64,000 nucleotides of DNA from NCBI GenBank assembly GCA_963930655.1, contig OZ005607.1:10556874-10620873 (forward strand), written 5' to 3'. The notes beneath the pieces were generated by a model. That model did no database searches and was not told where the DNA came from. It saw nothing but the letters and a program-made list of their open reading frames with translations. The position numbers and the translations under genes are program-made. Shown here one piece after another: positions 21,201 to 33,088 of this stretch. Each line of letters begins with the position of its first letter. The stretch's first letter is position 1. The stretch is from Myrica gale (taxonomy: Eukaryota > Streptophyta > Magnoliopsida > Fagales > Myricaceae).

Positions 21201-24200
21201 ATGGACAAGAGTTGGATGAACAAGGGTCGAACGACGATGGAATATGTGGAAGGGGTTAAGGAATTTTTGAAGATTGCATCTAAAAATGTGAGTAATGATG
21301 GAACAATTTGTTGTCCATGTGTGAAGTGTGTCAATTACACAAGACTTACTCCAGGTCAGGTTCATGATCATTTAGTGTACTATGGGATTTGCAAGAGCTA
21401 CACTCAATTGGTTCGCTCATGGCGAAGGACGTGAAAGTACGATACCCAATAGAGCCCTTAACATTCTTATCCAAGAGTCACCAAATGAAGAAGGTTCTAC
21501 TGGAATGCATGCTTTACTGAATGAAGTTTTCTTTATGCATGACCCTGGTCTTGATGAGCGTGGATTAGATTGCTCTGCATCTGAACCATGTGCAGAAGCT
21601 CAGAGTGTACAACAAGATAGGCAAGGTTTTGATGATGTGACCAGAAAATTTTATGATAAGGTCAAAGATGCCGATAGTCGTTGTATGAAGGATGCAAAAA
21701 ATATAGTCAATTAACAGCTATTGTACAATTGTATCATTTGAAGTGTATGGGTGGATGGAGTAATGCATCTTTCACATGGTTACTTCAGTCATTGAAGGAT
21801 ATGATTCCTTCATATGATGATTTGCCAAAAACAACTTACGAGGCTAAGAAGTATATGAAAGACTTAGGCCTTCGATATGAGAAAATCTCAGCTTGTCGTA
21901 ATGGTTGTATGTTGTTTTGGAAGGAGAACGAGCAAGCAGAAGTTTGTTCTGTATGTGGAGAATCGAAGTGGAAGGACAACGTGAATGAGGACAACTTCTT
22001 TCAAAATGAGGGTGGGTCATCAAAGAAAACAAAGAGAAAACCTGTTGGTGTTTTACGGTGGTTTCCTTTAAAGGATAGATTACAAAGACTATTTATGTCG
22101 TCGAAAACTGCTTCTCATATGAAGTGGCATGCCGAGGGTCGGATGAAAGATGGAGTGTTAAGGCATCCAGCTGATGCTTTAGCTTGGAAGGAATTTGATT
22201 CAAAATATGAGGATTTTTCCTCTGATCCACACAATGTTAGGCTCGGGTTATCAGCGGACGGTTTCAATCCTTTCGTAAATATCACCACTGTTAGTCATAG
22301 TACGTGGCCTGTGCTATTAATACCTTATAACCTACCCCCTTGGATGTATATGAAACAATCATCTTTCATATTATCCTTGCTTATTCCTGGTCTGAGATCG
22401 CCTTCAGTCAAGATAGATGTGTATTTACAGCCTTTAGTTTTAGAGTTGAAGGAATTGTGGGAAGTCGGATTAAATACTTATGATGTTTGTTCAAAAGAGA
22501 TGTTCAAGATGCGTGCGACATTAATGTGGACAATAAATGATTTTTCCGCATTGGGTGACCTATCTGGGTGGAGTACGAAAGGGCGTTTTGCATGTCCTTG
22601 TTGTATGTGTAATACTCGGTCAAGGTGGTTGGATAATGGTGGAAAATATTGTTATATGGGGCATAGACGATTCTTACCATTAGATCATAGATGGAGAAGA
22701 GATCGTAGATCATTTGATGGGATGCAAGAAATGGAGCCACCGCCTACATTGTCTACAAGTGATGATATCATCAATCAATTAGAAGGTGTTGAGTGCATTC
22801 ATGAGCAGTGGAAAAGGCAACATATGGGTCAAATGGTTAATGCTGAGTCATAGACATGGAAGAAGCAAAGTATATTTTTCACATTGCCTTATTGGAAAGA
22901 TAATTTGTTGCGTCATAACCTTGATGTGATGCATATAGAGAAAAATGTGGTTGAAAATATCATAAATACATTGTTGAATGTCAAGGGTAAAACAAAGGAC
23001 AATTATAAAGCACGTCTTGACCTACAACAAATGCAGATTAGAGATGAACTTCATCTGATCACCCTTGCCTCTATGAAGACATATTTGCCTCCAGCTTGTT
23101 TCTCAATGTCTAATAAAGAAAAAGATGGCTTTTTAAAAGTCTTGAAGAATGTAAAGCTGCCAGATGGTTCTGCTTCAAACTTATCACGTTGTGTAAAAAT
23201 TCAACTGCGTAACATTACAGGAATGAAGAGTTATGACTGTCACATTTTGATGCAACAATTATTGCCAATTTCAATACGACGATCTGCACCTAAAAACATT
23301 GCAATGCCTCTTATTGAGCTATCTTGTTTTCTTCGGGAAATATGTTCGAAGACCTTACTATTGGAGGACTTAGAGCGGCTTGAGGCTAAAATACCTTTCA
23401 TATTGTGCGAACTAGAAAGGATCTTTCCACCGTCATTTTTTACTATTATGGTACACTTACTCATACATTTACCTACTGAATGCAAGCTTGGTGGACCAGT
23501 TCATGGCCGATGGATGTATCCTACTGAGAGGTAAGATATAACGACATCAATAAAATGCACATGTCTTTCTTTATATAAGGTTTATTTAACATGTACTCTT
23601 CTCGAATGTAGGTAAATACGTCATTTGAAGTCTTTTGTACGTAATATGGCTACAATAGAAGGTTCTATTGCGGAGGGATACATAGCGGATGAGTACTTGA
23701 CATTTTGTTCACATTATCTGGAATCAGATGTTCCAACGATCTTCAATAGACAATTAAGAAACCTGATGACAATATGGGGGCGATATCCTATATTCGACTT
23801 GACTCTAAGTCATGTGCACAGGCACATCGCTATGTACTTTTTAATTGTGATGAAATCATTCCATTTCGCACGTGAGTAATATTTTATAACATATCTAAAT
23901 GTATCATATTGATGATTTGATATAATTAATTACTAACGAAATTTGTGTTATTGCAATAGAATGCACAAGGAGAGGCTAAAGGTGTTAAATCGTAGCTCTC
24001 GGCCATCGGATTATGTCATTGATAAAATGCATAGGGATGAATTTTGCGATTGGTTCCGAAACTACGTAAGTGTTATTTTCATTATTTCAATATAGAACCT
24101 ATACACCTTTAGGTATAGCTTTACTATTCCTCTAATGGACCTTGTGAAACATTAGGTTCAAAACATGGATGGCGTACGTAGGAGTCAACTTTCTAACAAG

Positions 24201-24796
24201 GTTCGATGGCTGGCTCGAGGTCCGAATGTTGAAGCAAAATCGTTTAACGATATGTTTGTAATGGCAAGAAGTTTCGCACGAAAAGAAGTGAAATGGGCAA
24301 GACAACATAAAATAGTGGAGTTGCTGTGACTACTATAAGGGGGCCCACGTATTATGGGCAAATAACCAGTATTATTGAGCTGCATTATTTCGATGAAGCA
24401 CGATTTGTATTATTTAAGTGTGATTGGGTTGATGTTACTGTTGGTAGGGGGTACAAAGTGGATGAGTTTGGTTTTGAGCTTGTTAATTTCTCGCGGCTAA
24501 CACACACTGGAGATCGTTTGATTGATGATCCGTTTATTATGTCTTCCCAAGCAGATCAAATGTATTATGTTGCTGATGAGAGACATCCAAACTGGCTTGT
24601 TGTTGTCAAAACTAAACCAAGAGATGTGTATGCTCTTGGTTATGACGAGGTTTTTGATGGTGATGTGGATGATTATTGTGTCAATGAGCCTTATCATCTG
24701 AATAATCAAGACATACTCGGTGATGCAAATGATGAATTGATTTGGACGAGAAACGACGTTGAAGGATTGACAATCGATATGTATAATGCTCAATGA
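21201..24796 (+). pseudogene. CACTA TNP2-type transposase, decayed
   Basis: Starts at ATG 21201 (MDKSWM). Domains: an N-terminal Transpos_assoc zinc region with CPCVKC (21204-21434), then the Tnp2 transposase core (21681-23530: CRNGCMLFWKEN, CSVCGESKW, RWFPLKDRLQRL, MKWHAEGR, HPADALAWKEFD, LGLSADGFNPF, PCCMCNTRS, PYWKDNLLRHNLDVMHIEKN). A DUF4218-like region (IRHLKSFVRNMATIEGSIAEGY) and a DUF4216-like C-terminus (24326-24796, FVLFKCDWVDV, FGFELVNFSRL, VKTKPRDVY) follow. Introns are seen at about 23532-23611, 23873-23959, 24066-24155. Lesions: a one-base insertion near 21407, a frame change near 21680, TAG at 22851-22853, TAA at 23613-23615, a frame change near 23820, and a further break before 24326. 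The enzyme would bind and cut the element ends; it cannot be made from this copy. Confidence 0.93.
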
Positions 24797-25088
24797 ATAT
24801 GTGGTCATTAAAGAAGAGATGTGGTTATCTTTTTGCTACGTTTTTGTGCTTGTAAATTGAATATATTAAATTTGATGGATGAATTGTACTTTAAGATTAA
24901 ATTAGTTCGTCATTATACTATTTATATCTGTAGCTTTCACTATGTGTGTATTATGTGATTTAAATGAATTGATTTGGCTTGTTATACTAATATGACTAAT
25001 GTACAGGTGAATAATGTTATACAAATAATATGAATAATGTTCATACACTTGATCTATAACATCAATATATTTTTCTCATGACATTAAT

Positions 25089-27158
25089 ATGGTGTTCAAT
25101 TGTACAAGTGAAATTACTCGAAAAAGGTTTAAAACCATTCACTCTAGTGATGTAGGCGAATCTTCACAACAAACAGCATCAACTTGTCCACAACCAAGTG
25201 AAGAAATCCACCTAGATGAGCAATCCATTGGCGAGTGGCAAGGTAATACTATTGCTACAAGCATTCGATTATACATATGTTATAAGGATGATTTTGTATG
25301 TTTTTTATGTAATACAAATTTTCTTCTAGAAAAGAAAAATGTAATTCATTTTTTTATAGATAATGTCGGGGTTTGTAAAACTAGAGGCATTACACGTATG
25401 GCGGAAGTTTGGAATCTACCAAATGACGTCAAAATCCCAATGAAGTTCAATGGATTGGGTCAACCTGTAGGGGATGAATGAAGCGTCTTTGCAAATTTCA
25501 CTGGCTGCATGGCTCGCTCTCACAACTTGCTTCCAATAAGTAGCACTGATTGGAGGAAGGTACCTAATGAAGATAAGGAGGGGTGTTGGCAACAAATTTT
25601 GGTAATGAAGTTTATGGTATATATATGATACAAGTATTATAGTTTGTATATATAATAACACTAACACAATCTGATTTTTGATATAATTGTAGAAAAATTT
25701 GTACTCCCTGAAGGTGGAATGAGAGATGTAGTAAAAAAGCGATTCTTGAAAGACTTAGGTGAAAAATGGAAAAATTTGAAGTGTGACTTGAAGGACAAAT
25801 ATTTTGATGAGGCTTGTACTCCTGATGTGATTATGAGTAGGTGTCCTGTAGATATGGTTAACCGCGAACAATGGGTGGATCTTGTCAATTTTTGGTTTTC
25901 GGACGAAGGAATGATATAAACTTACAAAGTTATATTTGCTATAAATAGAATATGGTATTATTGGTTTCTAACAAATTTAATTGTTTTGTACTACCCATAT
26001 AGGAGCGAAGTCGAAAAGGTAAAGAGAGTCGAGCACAACAAAAGAACCTCCACACGGGGGGATCACGGAGCATTGCTCGTCATGCATATGCCTTGGTACT
26101 TCAAATTAGATTATTAATTTAGTAGTTGTCATTCTCAAATATTATTTTTATTGTTATGGTTATTATTGTTATTGTTTCTTGGTTCCTTTAAATTGGTTTA
26201 TAACATATATGCATTTTATGAGTGTCGTGTAGGAGAAACATACGGGACATACAGTGGACCGTGCCACGCTCTATATTTCCTTACATAAGCATGACAACGA
26301 CACTCCTATTAATGCTGAAGCGGAGGAGAACATTGTTTGTTTCTTTCATATTATTTCAAGTTTATTCATAGTTTATGATTTGTACTTAACTACTCAAATT
26401 TCTTTTAGAGACAAATGGAAGAACTCTTTAATCAACAACCTTTAGAACAAACTCCATTGTCTAGTGAAGGCCATTCTAATGGAACGATCAACTGGTCGCC
26501 TACTGATGTTTATGCACAAGTGATGGGCCCAGAACGTTATGGTCATGTTTGTGGCTTGGGTTTCGGACCCACTCCGTCCCGCTCTAGTCAAAATGGTAGA
26601 AATATCCCCCGAGTTGAAACTCAGAATAGCGCACCAAACAATGATAGAATGACTGAATTGGAAACCCAAATTAGATCTCTCCAAAATCTTGTTCAAGAAT
26701 TGGTTCGAGAGATAAGAGTAAATGAGTAGAATATATAATATTATACTTATTTGAGAATATTTGATATAATTACTATTGGTTAACTAGTTTGTTATGTTAA
26801 TGTAGAGTGGGGCTACGGGTGGTACACAATGTCAGGCCTCTCCAAACACACTTCCAAGATCATCTGCGGCTAGTCGACATGAGGTGCATACTCGCACTAG
26901 TGGTAAGTTTACATCTTTCCCTTGGTGAAATTGTGTTGGATTGTAGCAAACACCATGCTATATGTTTGCTTATATAGGAAATTAAAAACCAAATTGTAGA
27001 GTTGGTTTAATTTTATAAGTTAAACTCATTGAAACCAAGTCTTTTAGTATGTGCTTATATGTTATCTCCCTTTGTTCATTTCTATTCCTCATGTATTATT
27101 TTTATTTGTTTTGGGAATAAATGCAGGCGCTGCAGATGATGGGACTGCTGAGAAATAA
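25089..27158 (+). pseudogene. CACTA Transposase_24 (TNPA-like) gene, multi-exon
   Basis: ATG 25089 (MVFNCTSE). Recognisable exons: 25374-25600 (TRGITRMAEVWNL, then after a TGA at 25479-25481 VFANFTGCMARSHN), 25693-25916 (KFVLPEGG, KRFLKDLGEKWKNLKCDLKDKYF, WVDLVNFWFS), 26003-26096 (RSRKGKESRAQQKNLHTGGS), 26233-26333 (EKHTGHTVDRATLYISLHKH) and 26409-26729 (INWSPTDVYAQVMGPER, GLGFGPTPS, a coiled coil RMTELETQIRSLQNLVQEL). Further short exons may run to a TAA at 27156-27158. Most exon borders keep GT/AG. The pattern is that of the plant Transposase_24 family, encoded next to TNP2 in CACTA elements and thought to act as a DNA-binding partner. The TGA at 25479 is the one clear lesion, so this gene is better preserved than the transposase. 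Confidence 0.82.
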
Positions 27159-27186
27159 AAAAGTTTAGGATGAAATACATGCATCA

Positions 27187-28216
27187 CTACAGATGATGAT
27201 GATGTACTTGTCTCTTAGCTGTTGGTTTTTCAGTTTGTGGTGCAAAGCCTTTTTGGATTGTTCTTTTATGAATTAATTTAGCATATTGGTTTCTTTTGCT
27301 TTTGTTTTGGCGATGACTCTGAAGTAGATTAAAAAAATCATGTTGGGTTGTCATAGGAGATGCTTCCTGTAATCTTGGATAGACTGATTGAGATGGTAAC
27401 TTGGCAATTGTTTCTTTTGTCAAATTTTGATCTTTTGTATGAAGGAAAGTCATAGATTTAAGGGGATATGATGCCGATTTTTTTAGTCAATTGCTGGATT
27501 TCATCCACATTGAAATGTCATGTAGAGCCTCATGAATGCAAAGATTTTTAGTTCTTGTTAATTGTAAAACAGAGCTGACAGGTTATATTACTTGGCATTT
27601 GTAATAGGAAGTTTTGAACCTGGTTTTCTGGATTCTAGATTGACCATGTGTTCATGCCAATAGTTCCTTAGTGAGGAGTTTGTGGCCTTGAGGTTCAATT
27701 GTGTGTGGGATCCAGGGATTTTCATTCTTTCTATGGTCTTTTCAAAGCCATACATGGATGAGGAAGTTAAGGTGAATCGATTACATTCATTGAACAATTG
27801 TTCGGAAGTGATATGCAGCATATTTTCTCTTTAGGATAAATCTCCCTAGATTTGTAATTCCAACCAATAATTGGGGTGGAGCTATTACGGTCTTGTGTTT
27901 CGTAAGTGTCTCCCAACCAATTTTGTTGATTTGGAAAACTAGTAGGATTTTGCATAGGTTTCAAGCACTCACTGCAATATGTTTCCAATTATGGTGATGC
28001 AAAACTAAAGTACTTACTGGCTGAGGCTGATGTAAGGTCAACGTGAGAAATATGTCTAGCAAGTGGCTTTGCAATATCTGAGGTTACTGAATTGACTTTC
28101 AAGTACTTTTGCAGCATATCATTCCTGATGTTAGATGAACAATTGTAACCATGATTGTCTCAGTGATCAGGCTCTTTGCCTCTCGCAATGGAAATGGACC
28201 AAGAGAAGATGAATAC
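27187..28216 (-). pseudogene. Unidentified multi-exon gene fragment captured in the CACTA
   Basis: Minus-strand exon-like blocks with splice signals. One near 28165-28033 encodes NDMLQKYLKVNSVTSDIAKP and ends at CTCAGCCA/GTAAGTA. The next (about 27975-27585) begins after TTGCAG, encodes CLKPMQNPTSFPNQQNWLGD and later NYWHEHMVNLESRKPGSKLP, with a one-base frame change near 27820, and ends NAK at GTAATA. A third (about 27530-27187) encodes MTFLHTKDQNLTKETIAKLP and ends RQVHHHHL, with a frame change at its start. Codon-like composition and splice borders argue for a real gene origin, but I do not recognise the family. It lies between the TNPA-like gene and the right array, in opposite orientation, and may be acquired host sequence like the galacturonokinase exons. 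An accessory gene of the CACTA lineage is the alternative. Confidence 0.5.
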
Positions 28217-28257
28217 GATGTAATTGTTTCACATGAAATTCTGTCGATCCATTATGA

Positions 28258-29820
28258 ACTTTCAGCGACGGTTTGTGTGAGCGCTGCTAAAAATATTGCT
28301 GCTAAAAGACAACGCAGTTTTTAGCGACGCTCACTAAAAATGCATTTTTAGTGGCGTTTTCCGACCGCTGTGTTTTAACATCGGTATTTTTTAACGGCGG
28401 TCCACAAAAGCGCCGTTATAGTTGATTTTCGGCGGCGTTTTTCTAGACCGCCGTTAAAAAGACCGATGTTAAAAGACAACGAAGTTTTTAACAACGGTCT
28501 TTGCAACACAATTAATTGTGTTATTAATTTAAATTTGTATTACTGTTTTAAAAAGCATGTTTTGGAAAATATAGGAAAAACTTTGTGGTATTTTAAAAAT
28601 GTCACCACATAAAAAAAATGCTAACACAGACTTTTAGCCTAAAAAACGCTGGTTAAAAAATACTGGTATAGTAGGTCTTTTGTACAATGCCAACGGTTTT
28701 AAAACTGCCGCTAAAAAAACCCAGTTGAAAATCAGGAGAAACACCAGCGTTTTTAAAACCGCCGCTAAAAAACCGCTGCTGAAAAACGATGGGAGAAACG
28801 TCAGTGTTTTTAAAAATGCAGCTAAAAAGTTGCTGGTATAAGTTGGGAAACACCAGCGTTTGTAAAATTGCAGCTAAAAAACCGTTGTTGAAAAACGATG
28901 GGAGAACTGCCAGCACTTTTAAAAACGCTGCTAAAAAACCGCTGCTATAAGCGGAGAAACGCCAGCGTTTTTAAAAACGCTGCTATAAGTTGGGAAACGC
29001 CAGCATTTGTAAAAATGCTGCTAAACAACCGCTGTTGAAAAACGATGGGAGAAACGCAAGCACTTTTAAAAATGCTGCAAAAAAAACCGCTGCTATGAGC
29101 GGAGAAACGCCAGCGTTTTTAAAAACTAATGCTATATGTTGGGAAACGACAACACTTTTTTAAAACGCCGTTAAAAAATCGCTGTTGAAAAACGATGGGA
29201 GAAATGGCAGCACTTTTAAAAACGCTGCTAAAAAACCGCTGCTATAAGCGGAGAAACGTCAGCGTTTTTAAAAACGCCTCTAAAAACCGCTGTTGAAAAT
29301 TAGGAGAAACACCCTGCTACAAAACCGCTGCTATAAATTGGGAAACGTCAGCGTTTTTTTAAAACGCCGCTAAAAAAATCGCTTTCAAAACTCTTTTGAC
29401 TTTTAACAGCGGTCTTTTTAACGACAGTCCGCAAAAATGCCGCTATATCTAACTTTTAGCGGCGTTTTTTTAGACCGCCGTTAAAAAGACCGCTGTTAAA
29501 TTTAACGAAGTTTTTAACGGCGCTTTTTTAGCGGCAGTCAATAAAAGCGCCGCTATATGTGACTTTCAGCAGCGCTTTTATTGACCGCTGCTAAAAAACT
29601 GCCCTTAAAAGACATTGAAATTTTTAACTGCGGTCTTTTTAACGACGGTTGAGAAAAACGCCGCTGAAAGTCACCTATAGCGACGCTTTTTATGACCGCC
29701 GTTAAAAAAACCGCTGTTAAAAGTCAAAAGAGTTTTGACAGCGATTTTTTCGCGGCGTTTTAAAAAAGCGCCGCTATAGGTGACTTTCAGCGGCATTTTT
29801 CGCGACCGCTGGTGAAAGAC
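28258..29820. repeat. Right subterminal repeat array of the CACTA
   Basis: Dense GCGGCGTTTTT, AACCGCTGCTATAAGCGGAG and GAGAAACGCCAGCGTTTTTA words, mostly in the reverse sense of the left array. A partly tandem central portion lies at about 28720-29370, and longer inverted blocks at 28260-28500 and 29390-29820. Presumed binding region for the TNPA-like protein. Apparent frames on the minus strand (for example 28653-28916) are repeat artefacts. Confidence 0.9.
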
Positions 29821-29835
29821 TGTTTTTTTGTAGTG

Positions 29836-31171
29836 GAGCCCCAGTGGTACCTCAAGGATCCGCCCCTGCCCCCACTTCCACATGTGGATGATTTTAGACT
29901 AGTTGATGTAGATCCGACCCCCTGCATATTGTCCCTCCTCCACAGTCCCCGCCGACGGAGGGTACTGGGGAATTTGAGTTTGTAGACTTGACCTCTGATA
30001 CCGAGCCGGAGGACAAGTAACCCCTTAGGATGTCATAGTTTTATGTTGATGTAGATAGTTGGGTAATCTTTTGGTAGTGTAGATCACGACGTTGTAGTAC
30101 GGAAAGCTTTAGACAACTTCCACTTTTATACTTACTTTCTCTTACTTTTGTTTTCCTCATGAAGAATATTTTGTAAAAGAGAAAATCCGTGATCATAGTG
30201 GAACTGTTTATATATTTTTTTAAATGTCTCTTATTCTATTTCTTGTCGTATGCCATATTTGATTTTATTTTCTTACACCTTCATTTCTTCTTTTAATTTT
30301 TCCTAGTTAAGTTCTAGTGACAATTCCTTAAATATCTCATTTTGTTTTTCGTTATTCAAGTCAGAATTTCTAACTTCTAGAAGGAGTTGAAATTTCGTAT
30401 TTCTAATTTAAAAATCAATTTTCAAGTAAACATTTTCCGCTAAGCTTTTTCAAAGCCAATTATCAGGACTTTATAGGATCAATTCATATAGTAATCCCCG
30501 CTTGTGTGCATACCATCCCTATAGGTGAGCCTAGGGGGTAAGTATTGGCACGAGGCGTGATAGTTGGCAGAGGGTACTAGGGAGTCGGAGTTTATAGACT
30601 TGACCTCCGATATCGAGTCGGAGGACGAGTAGCCCCTTAGGATGGCTTAGTTTTGTGTTGATGTAGATAGCTGGGTAATCTTAAGGTAGTGTAGATCACA
30701 ACGTTGTAGTACGGAAAATTTTAGACAACTTCCACTTTTATACTTACTTTCTCTTACTTTTGTTTTCTTCATAAAGGATATTTTGTAAAAGAGAAAATAT
30801 TTGATCATAGTGGAATTGTTTATATATTTTTTTAAATGTCTCTTATTCTATTTCTTGTCTTAAGCCATATTTGATTTTATTTTCTTATACCTTCACTTCT
30901 TCTTTTAATTTTTCCCAGTTAAGTTCTAATGACAATTCGCTAAATATCTCATTTTGTTTTTCGTTATTCAAGTCAGAATTTCTAACTTCTAGGAGTTGAA
31001 ATGTTGTATTTCTAATTTAAAAATTAATTTTCAAGTAAACATTTTCCGCTAAGCTTTTTCAAAGTCAATTATCAGGACTTTATAGGATTGATTCGTGTCG
31101 TAATTCATGTTTATATGCAAACTATCATTATAGGTGAGCCTAAGAGGTAAGTACTGGCACGGGGCATGACA
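29836..31171 (+). repeat. Right LTR-like arm remainder with internal 600-bp tandem duplication
   Basis: Two direct copies of about 605 bp, at about 29957-30563 and 30571-31171. Both run from GAGTTTxTAGACTTGACCTC through GGTAGTGTAGATCAC and TTTTGTAAAAGAGAAAAT to an end of the type GGTAAGTAxTGGCACGxGGC. The first copy's end (30537-30563) is an internal duplicate of the element terminus. The sequence is the plus-strand counterpart of the left arm 4008-4720. Confidence 0.8.
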
Positions 31172-33088
31172 TAATCTTCCCTTAAAACTATCGTCATGCA
31201 AAATTAGGTGTAGTTGGTCACTCGGTCTTTAATCAGAGGTAAGAGAAGAAGACCAAGAGGTTTGAGCTTGGAGAAAGTTCATGTAAAGGAGTCGACATTT
31301 GCTAAAAATAAATATTTGGTTGTTTATTGCCTATTTGACACATTGGACACGACATGATAAGCACTCAACATGATAACATTCTTAGAATGTAATTGAAATA
31401 ATAAAATCTATATCTTTGTATTAACTTAACCTTTTGAAATAAGTGATAGATTCACATGGTATGAGATCTAAAGTCTTGAGTTTGCTTGATTTTGCACTTC
31501 ACCCCAATTTCAATTAAATATTGCATGTATTGACCTTCTAATTAAGGGAGAGTTCAACCCACACGTGACGAGGAGTGTTATAGAATATAATTTAAATAAT
31601 CAAATCTACATAGGAGCATAAGATTTTGGGATAAATGGTAGATTAGAGAATCAATTACACCATTCCTTGAAATAGGTCCTTGTTTTTTGTCACATGCGAT
31701 GAAAGAAAAATCTGTCCAAGGTGATACACTGCATAAGGTATTTGTTGGTTCCATGATTGTTAAATTAACCAAATAATTAAGTCAGTTATTCACTTTAAGG
31801 ATAAAAATATAAATATATCATATCTCTTCAATAAATGAATAAATAAAAGTTATGTGTACATACCATTTTTTTTTTCTAAATGTTGTGTAAATACCAATTT
31901 TGGTATAACAGGAAGCTAAAGAAGATGTATATGTTGACCGCTACTAAAACCTGATGTATATGCGACACACAGAATAGTGGTCGAGCATGTTTACATACCA
32001 ATTTGGTTTTCCTGCTCTTTTAAGGCCTTCTCAATATGCTTGATTCTCGAAGGGTTTTGTTGAGTCAATTTCTTTATATGGGATTTATTGAGGAGGTGGG
32101 CAGAACAGGAGGTTTTCTGCGAGAAATTGAGTTTGGTTGAGTCAAGATCTTTATATGGACTATATTAAGGAAGTGGACAGCAGAGCAGGAGGCTGTCTGA
32201 GTGAAATTTCATACCCATAGGAGAGGAAGTACTGGTTAGAGGTTAAGCAGCTCCTGCCATGGGGGTGGTAGTAAAGGCCAAGACCGACGGCAAGAGGGCG
32301 GGTGCCGAATGGGTTCACGTTCCTCTGCATTGCAGCTTTGTGTCAACGGCACCAAAAGCCCTTCCGATTTCACTTCAGACCAAATTCAGAGAGAGAAATT
32401 GTCGCTTGAAAAAATCTAAAGCATACTTTAGCCAATTATAACAAGGCTGCCCCCGATGAGTGAGACAATTATTATATGAGTTGCGGATAGATACCAAATC
32501 TTAAAAAGCGATTATCTAGGACTGTCCACCTTTTTTTTGGGGGTGGACGGGGGCAGAGAAGAGAGAGAGAGAGAGCACAAGTGTGAAGTGACAAAACATA
32601 ACGAACAGCATCTTTGGCAGAGGTGCCGGGGACTCCGTAAAGGAACCAATATAAGTCATACCTGTTACACAACATCTGGAACACCAAATGAACATATGCT
32701 CGACCACTATCGTTATCATATTTGCAGGAGCAATTGTGCAATTTGAACTACAACCAACAATCACAATCTGCAGAACTTATTTTGATATAGGAACAATTGA
32801 ACATATGCTCGACTGAGCTTAAGGCGACGGACGTAAAGACCAAAACAAATTTGAGCTATATAACTAAGGAGCTCGACGCACGACAGGTCTACAAACAACA
32901 TATAAGTACGTTAATCCTTGCAACCCAAACCTCCCGCAGTTTCATTTTGTAGCCGGTTTCAAATTGGAAAACAATCCAACAAAATGACGTGATCCTTGAA
33001 AATAAAACACTACAGTAAGATTCGCATGCAATAGACCTGAAAAAACAACATCAGAAGTTGTTCTTCTTGTATACACCAACCCAACTTA
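31172..33088. other. Host intergenic sequence 3' of gene A
   Basis: 31172-31285 is the remainder of block X0. The rest has no supported gene. Two diverged copies of a segment of about 105 bp lie in tandem at 32035-32200 (TTTATATGG...GGAGGTGGGCAGAACAGGAGG and its repeat). The open frames at 32259-32764 lack any family resemblance. Confidence 0.4.

Larger units (their letters stand above)
6027..29835 (+). mobile_element. CACTA (En/Spm-type) transposon, 23.8 kb, with target duplication
   Basis: The left end CACTACAAAAAAA (6027-6039) and right end TTTTTTTGTAGTG (29823-29835) are perfect 13-bp terminal inverted repeats. Both are flanked by the 3-bp direct repeat GAG (6024-6026, 29836-29838), as expected for CACTA elements. 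Dense subterminal repeats flank the interior. Plus-strand genes are a TNP2-type transposase (21201-24796) and a Transposase_24/TNPA-like gene (25089-27158), both broken. Extra cargo is a galacturonokinase exon pair (minus), an unidentified exon cluster (minus) and a complete pararetrovirus genome. Without the virus the element is about 15.8 kb. Complete ends with decayed transposase suggest it could now move only in trans. Confidence 0.95.
4008..31171. mobile_element. Nested insertion made of two head-to-head LTR-like arms
   Basis: The left end reads TGTTACGTCTCGTGTTGG and the right end, reverse complemented, TGTCATGCCCCGTGCCAG. These are imperfect inverted termini continuing as GTACTTACC. 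The ends are TG...CA and are flanked by a 5-bp direct repeat TAATC (4003-4007 and 31172-31176). The paralogous block X1 has the uninterrupted site with one TAATC at 35005-35009, which confirms both edges. After removing the CACTA (6027-29835) about 3.4 kb remains: a left arm reading on the minus strand (5400 to 4008) and a right arm reading on the plus strand (5470-6026, then 29836-31171). The arms resemble LTRs joined head to head. No intact coding sequence remains; a possible coding tail (EFEFVDLTSDTEPED) lies near 29969-30020. Confidence 0.8.

Noticed and set aside
28653-28916. Minus-strand open frame in the right array
   Set aside because: Same cause: translated subterminal repeats, no independent coding signal.
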